This document shows, in pieces, positions 9,808-14,922 of a stretch of DNA of 14,922 nt (positions are counted from its first letter, which is position 1; every line of letters starts with the position of its first letter). The position numbers and the translations under genes were made by a program. The notes under the pieces are model-generated. The model was not told the DNA's origin and made no database searches. It was given only the letters and a program-made list of their open reading frames with translations. The stretch is from contig JABVXU010000922.1 in assembly GCA_013365365.1 (NCBI GenBank), forward strand, positions 1 through 14,922. Direction: 5' to 3'. Source of the stretch: Cruorifilaria tuberocauda. Taxonomy: Eukaryota > Nematoda > Chromadorea > Rhabditida > Onchocercidae.

Positions 9808-11700
9808 AGTTCTCAGTTTTGAATTTTGAACGATAAAATTTATTCGTATTATAATATAAATAATATGATAGTTTATTTCTATTGTAAGAGAAACTATTAT
9901 CATAATATTAGTGAAACTCTTAATTTTATATGAATTTTAGAAAGCAATTGTTTCTTTTCTTATTTTTCGTCTTTTTATCTCAGCCATGGAATAACCTTTT
10001 CTTCTTACAGAATAAAAAGTAGCATTCGATAGATTATGATAAGAATAGAAACAATTTGTGATATGATAAATTCACTGAAGATTTTAATTAATGATGAAAG
10101 AAACAAGGAATAAAAAATTACAAGTATTTCAATACTTTTTTCTTTTTCATGCTTTAGATTTCATAATAATCTGATTTTATCAAAAATGATATTTGCACCT
10201 ATTTCCATATTTGATCAATTTTTTAAAACATCTAACGCTGAAGATGCACATCATATAATACTCTATTTACAGAAAAAATTTATTAGCTACACGAAACAAT
10301 TTAAAATAGATTTGAAAATAATTAATGCCAACAATCCTTCTTTTTCCTTAATTTTAATTCGCATAAAGAAGAATTATAAATTTAGTTATTATTTCTGTGT
10401 ATGTGACAAGTTACAACAAATAATGGCAAATGAATAATAGCTATAAAATATTCATATATCAAAAAGCTTTCTTCATACCGTCATAAGTATATATATATAT
10501 ATGTGTATATGAGTCAGTTATGAATTTCAATTCAAACATAATAAACTTTGCGATATTAAAAAGATTTGCAATAATATGACATTGAAGTGAAATGAAATAA
10601 TAACAACGAAAAGATGGAAAGGAATCACCTTTATCAATAATATTAGAGAAAAGATGAAATATACGTGTACTATTTCAGTAAAACTTTGCAATTTCAATGC
10701 AATTAAAGCTTTCCATAAATAGTTGATAAGGGGAAAGCAAAGGTAATAAAATTGTTAAGAAGATATTTTGTAGGACAGTGATATGTGCATGATATAAGTA
10801 TTAACTTCGCGATAACATTTCAAGTATTGTGTGGAAAATTCTATAGCAAAATCATTATTATTATTACTTTTCATTTATTAGAATTTGTAATAATATAATA
10901 CTTCAAATCAATAATTTTCAAATTATTGATTTGAATATTTTATTTAATAAAATTCAAGAATTTCTATTTTAATTTTATCATAACAACTTTTTAAATTATT
11001 TTTCACCACATGATCGTTTTTTTTAATCTGATCATTCTTTACATTATTATGATTGTAAAATTCTAAAATTTCTATTCTTAAAGTTAAGAGATTAATTTAG
11101 GGGTGTAAAAATTATGATAGGATTTCATTTTAAGAAATTAACCAAACAGTCAGTATATCAGAAGAGAAAATGAAACTAAATAGAATAAAATGTTAGATTG
11201 ATAATAAAATTGTAATGATGTGATCGGATTGATAGTTAAATAGTAAAATATGATAGTTAAAGATTACCGTATTTGGTGTAGCAGTATTACTGATAAAATT
11301 TATTATCATGGATAAAATTGTATATTATATTAGTTAAAGTAATTATATCAAACTTTGTAATAGAATTATTTAAAAAAAATGGATAAAACTATGCAAAATT
11401 TGATAACTGTAGTAAGCATTTTTAAAATCTATTCTTATCAAATGATAATAATTAATCGTTGATTCCCCTGACATTACTATAGATAAATAAATTGGTTTAG
11501 TTAGGTTGAAAGAGAGAAATTGTGATGATAATATGACCGAGATTTTTGATATGTTCAAAGTTATGTATTAGATAGAGGAGAGATAAATCTTATACATAGC
11601 AAATGATATTCGTATATCAGCATTTCTCATTGATTGTATAAATGTTAGTAGTGGTTTATGATCAATGAGAGATAGGTATCTGTTTTGAAATAACTTTTAT
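9808..11700. other. AT-rich intergenic DNA, no supported gene
   Basis: Apart from the palindrome and small repeats listed separately, no coding signal is convincing. An 83-codon plus-strand frame at 10186-10437 (with DQFFKTSNAEDAHHIILYLQ) is of chance length here and lacks matched splice sites. An imperfect inverted repeat lies at 9861-9910, where ataatatgatagttt faces aaactattatcataatatt with a one- or two-base slip. A short TA-rich tract is at 10486-10509. Confidence 0.55.
10902..10935. repeat. Perfect inverted repeat, 16-base arms, 2-base centre
   Basis: ttcaaatcaataattt (10902-10917), then tc, then aaattattgatttgaa (10920-10935). All 16 arm bases pair, and the match ends on both sides. 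The arms are AT-rich, so a cruciform or hairpin would be weak but real. I see no T-run that would make it a bacterial-type terminator and no target-site duplication that would make it a transposon end. Confidence 0.85.
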
Positions 11701-11728
11701 AATTTTCTTCTTCCTCCACTATACACAC

Positions 11729-11973
<245 letters not shown>

Positions 11974-12024
11974 ATCATTAATCATCATCCATGAAAGGAC
12001 AATGATTTGTTACATATAATTTTA

Positions 12025-12135
12025 TCTTCCTCCCCACTTCTCTTCCACCCCGTCAATGACTATCACCTAACACGTGGCGTCTTTAATCCGTCTCGTTCTC
12101 GAAACCTTCTCGTTTCCTCCTTCTATCCATCCTAT
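12025..12135. promoter_or_regulatory. Pyrimidine-rich, GC-elevated island with an E-box
   Basis: This stretch stands out by base content: tcttcctccccacttctctt, accccgtcaatg, cgtctcgttctcg and ctttcctccttc-like runs in otherwise A/T DNA. It contains the palindrome CACGTG at 12071-12076, the E-box core bound by bHLH factors. A plus-strand frame is open for about 60 codons across it (with DYHLTRGVFNPSRSRNLL) but has no ATG and no clear splice sites, so an exon cannot be excluded. A regulatory element about 1 kb upstream of the 13138-14363 exons is one reading (inference). Confidence 0.25.
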
Positions 12136-13046
12136 TTCCCTCTTCACTTTTTATATATCAATTTAATTCCATTCAATTAATTCCTTTTTCTTTATTTCAT
12201 TTTTTTTGCATTTTTAGTTGCTATCGTTTTAATTATCAACAACAGACATACTTGACTTTAACGATTGAAAAAACGATCCAAGTCGTTTTCCGCATAAAAG
12301 CTTAGCCTATTTGTTTCCTAATTCATCAGAAAAATCATCATTTTTTGGGAATCTTAATTATCAATAATAATAATAGAATAATGATTACCTTATCCTTTAT
12401 TAATAATTATCAATTATTTTTCACTTTTTATTTATTTCATTTTCCTTTCGGTATTCTTGAATAATTTTTTTATTTATTTCTATTTAACTTTATGCTTACT
12501 GTTTTTCTTTTAATATATTTAATAATTAATAATACATTTATCTTATTTCTTCTCTTTTGATATTTTTCATCATTTCATTCTCATTTCTTTTTCCTGCTCT
12601 TTTTGATATGTAACATTTCTTGTGATTCTCAAAAATTCCAAATTTAAATAAAATTTTAACAAAATGGAATACAATTTTTTCGTTATTGTTAAATTAATTC
12701 TGTTCGATTGAAGGAAATTTAACCTAAAGATAATAATTACCTGATAGTAGTGATATCGTCATAATATTATATCGGAAATATTACCCCAAATTTTCGAAAA
12801 TTTTCTTTTTGACATCACTTTTTTGCTTCTTAGTTACTTATAATCTTTAGAAATATAGCTTTCTTCAAGAATACATACAATTCAACTATATTATTTTATT
12901 AAATTCCTAAGAAGTTCTTCAATTAATAAGATTTAATAAGTAGATGATATGATAATCCATTAAAGTGCCTTAAATTATCTATAAATATTGACTTTTCCAT
13001 CGTGATTAGACTTAATATCTAAATTTCAAAAATTTTTAAATTTTAA
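12136..13046. other. AT-rich DNA, no supported gene
   Basis: Long T-rich and A-rich runs with stops in all frames, including a short degenerate aat run at 12362-12384. No repeat or coding signal worth calling. Confidence 0.6.
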
Positions 13047-13148
13047 ATGATAAAAGGAAGAGAACGAAAACCTTCCAACTTGAATGCTACCAATATAATT
13101 GGGATTTTTTCCATTTTAATCATTGAACATCCAGCAGATTTCCGCTGA
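13047..13148 (+). CDS. Possible short upstream ORF, unidentified
   Basis: ATG 13047 opens 33 codons to TGA 13146-13148, beginning MIKGRERKPSNLNATNI and ending IIEHPADFR. It overlaps the first ten or so bases of the next proposed exon in a different frame. The DNA is less AT-rich than that before it. It could be a first exon with a misread junction, a 5' leader ORF or chance. No family is recognised. Confidence 0.2.
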   Translation: MIKGRERKPSNLNATNIIGIFSILIIEHPADFR

Positions 13149-14363
13149 ATCCCAGCGATTATTAGAACGATTAAAGGAACGGATGAATGGCATTATCATT
13201 AATTCTATCATTTCATCATTGTTGTTCATTTATCAACGGGTATCACTGTTATCCATCAAATGAGGAATAAACGATTGGGTCAAGGGAAAGACAAAATTAG
13301 AAAAACGAGTTGATTGGTGTAATTAAGCTTATCAATTACTCATAAATATTGAATTCTCCATGAAATTATAAAGTTTTAATTGATTCAAAATGAAAAATCA
13401 AAAGTAAATAGCCTAAAATGTATTGATAGCTAACATTTTAGATTGCAATATTTTGTTTTTTTTCTATTTAATTTAAAATTTTCATTAAGCATATTTTAAT
13501 TCAATTTTATTTATAGGATATTTGTGTTGTATTCACATGTTAAAATATTTGTGAAGAAATTTACTAACACTTTAATAATTCAATAACGCATTTAATTGTT
13601 TCTGTTAAAATCATCATCAATAATTGTTGTGTTAATTTATTATTTTGATTATTATTTGCCGATATGATTATTTTATAGGAAAAATTGCATTTCCTGAATT
13701 CAGTTGTTTACAGATTGATATCTACGGTAGAAAAGTTTTCGAAATGCGAAAATTACGATAGCGTACGAATTCGAAGGGTAGGTTAAATCAGAATCTTTTT
13801 TTTTGTTACGGTTATTCGTGAGAAGGCTAAGAATATAAAAATTCATTTTTTTATAATCCGAAAAATACTTAAAATTTTTTTATCCAAAAAATTTTCTATT
13901 CTAATTATTCAATTGAAAATTAAACGAACTTCATAAATTTGCAGAATATTAAAATTTTTTTGAAACTTTTCATCGCTAGAAAACTTAAGTTTTTTGTCTT
14001 TTTTCTCCTATTTTGCTTCAATTTTTCCAATTTGTCAAACAATAAATTGTAACAACATTATTCCTCGTTTTTTACGCTTATTTCAACATTTTTTTCTTGA
14101 TTACTAAGATGAACTTAAATGAAATAACTAAATTATTCTAAATAAATTATTCAATTTCAGTTCTGTGCAACAATTTTGGCGCTGTTTAATGTATGTAATA
14201 ACATTATACATGTGCCACAACTTGATTATACAGCCTTAGAACCGTTAATTCAATATCATTTATCCATTTGTCGGAAATATCCAAATCCGTCATTACGAAC
14301 AATTCTTGGTCGACCAAATTTCGATTTAGTTTATACTGTTTCATTGCTTGTTGAACGAGTTTG
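13138..14363 (+). CDS. Partial gene: three exons of an unidentified helical protein
   Basis: Proposed exons are 13138-13239, 13679-13777 and 14161-14363. Both internal junctions fall between codons. The donors are gtatca and gtaggt, and the acceptors are ttttatag and the excellent caatttcag. The last exon ends at a gtaaat donor with two bases of a codon left over, so the gene continues downstream. Exon 1 reads SAESQRLLERLKERMNGI then a hydrophobic run. Exon 2 has NSVVYRLISTVEKFSKCEN and SVRIRR. Exon 3 has ILALFNVCNNIIHVPQLDY, LSICRKYPNPSLRTILGRPN and LVYTVSLLVERVW. Leu/Ile spacing and the lack of Gly suggest stacked amphipathic helices, as in armadillo/HEAT-like proteins, but I cannot name the family. 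Exon 3 is the most secure. Exon 2 could instead begin at 13714 (acceptor tttacag). Exon 1 is the weakest. Whether this gene shares a transcript with the upstream CH gene is not shown. Confidence 0.5.
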
Positions 14364-14897
14364 GTAAATATTTCTTATTTATTTCTTTGTAATATAAAGT
14401 GATAAAACTGATATCATAATTTTCATCACATCACATATTATCTTTTACCTTCGGATTTAAATTTAAAGATGAAATTGAGTTAAAGATATTTTATATTATA
14501 CCATAGCAATTCATCCATTGGTCCGAAACCATACATAATCTTTTTCGTACGGTTAAGATTACAAATGGTCCTATATTCTCCCCTATCAATGAGATCGGAT
14601 GGTAGATAAGGATTTAAAATATAAGCTAAACCTAACAGCTAAACTGAGAGCGATCAGATATTCCAAGAAGCAGCCAAATTTGGATCATAGGTTACGTGTA
14701 GCGTGCGAATTGAGCGGTAAAAGTCATTATTTTCGAAAAGTATCGATGAACTAACTCTTCACAGCTTCCATTATGAAACATTTCCAAATAAGAGTGAGGG
14801 ACAAATCGATAATTAATAAGTCATTATTGGTGATGATGGTGTGCATGTTGATTGACTATTCCTCATATTGATTTTAGATAGCATGAACACCCATCGA
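14364..14897. other. Intron or 3' flank of the preceding gene; two possible micro-exons
   Basis: The exon ending at 14363 needs a partner that begins with one base of a codon. Two short stretches qualify by splice sites and phase: 14507-14551 (after ccatag, before gttaag; reads NSSIGPKPYIIFFVR) and 14691-14716 (after tcatag, before gtaaaa; reads LRVACELS). Neither is convincing alone. The GC content of 14515-14760 is above the window's norm, so something functional or recently inserted may lie here. Confidence 0.3.
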
Positions 14898-14898
14898 T

Positions 14899-14922
14899 AC
14901 ACACATACGCACACACACACAC
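14899..14922. repeat. CA dinucleotide microsatellite, runs off the window end
   Basis: acacacatacgcacacacacacac reaches the last base, so its true length is unknown. Two interruptions (t and g) lie in its first half. Confidence 0.8.

Noticed and set aside
10186..10437. 83-codon plus-strand open frame
   Set aside because: It has an AT-rich residue mix, no matched splice sites and no recognisable domain.

Overview
The window looks like eukaryotic nuclear DNA from a compact, very AT-rich animal genome. A nematode is the most likely source, and a filarial-type worm fits best. The argument is indirect: GC is very low by eye, coding signal comes in pieces of 70-200 bases, and the pieces are bounded by GT donors and short pyrimidine-AG acceptors of the TTTCAG/TTTACAG/TTTTTAG kind. 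There are no bacterial-style operons, no tRNA or rRNA genes that I can see, and no intact transposon. The species call is inference.

Two plus-strand, intron-split genes are the best supported content. The first (8495-9807) reads as a small five-exon gene whose phases agree at every junction. Its roughly 149-residue product looks like a single divergent calponin-homology (CH) domain, an actin/cytoskeleton-type module. The second (13138-14363) is three consecutive phase-0 exons of a larger helical protein that I cannot name. It probably continues past the right edge of what I can model, and its start is not certain.

Two other places look like decayed coding DNA. At 1982-2437 (plus strand) three overlapping open stretches switch frame twice. 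At 4627-5572 (minus strand) five open stretches in shifting frames follow one another, including one open frame of 126 codons next to a good TTTCAG acceptor. Neither resembles a family I can name.

The rest is non-coding and AT-rich. It holds a strongly G-over-C skewed block (about 100-400), a degenerate AAT-type repeat (2815-2890), a two-copy 48-base tandem repeat (3555-3625), a perfect 16-base-arm palindrome (10902-10935), a 245-base CAT/ATG trinucleotide tract with patterned interruptions (11729-11973), a pyrimidine-rich GC-elevated island with an E-box (12025-12135), and a CA repeat running off the right end. The remaining short open frames are of the size chance gives in this composition. 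Genes were read by eye, so exon boundaries are hypotheses that transcript data would settle.
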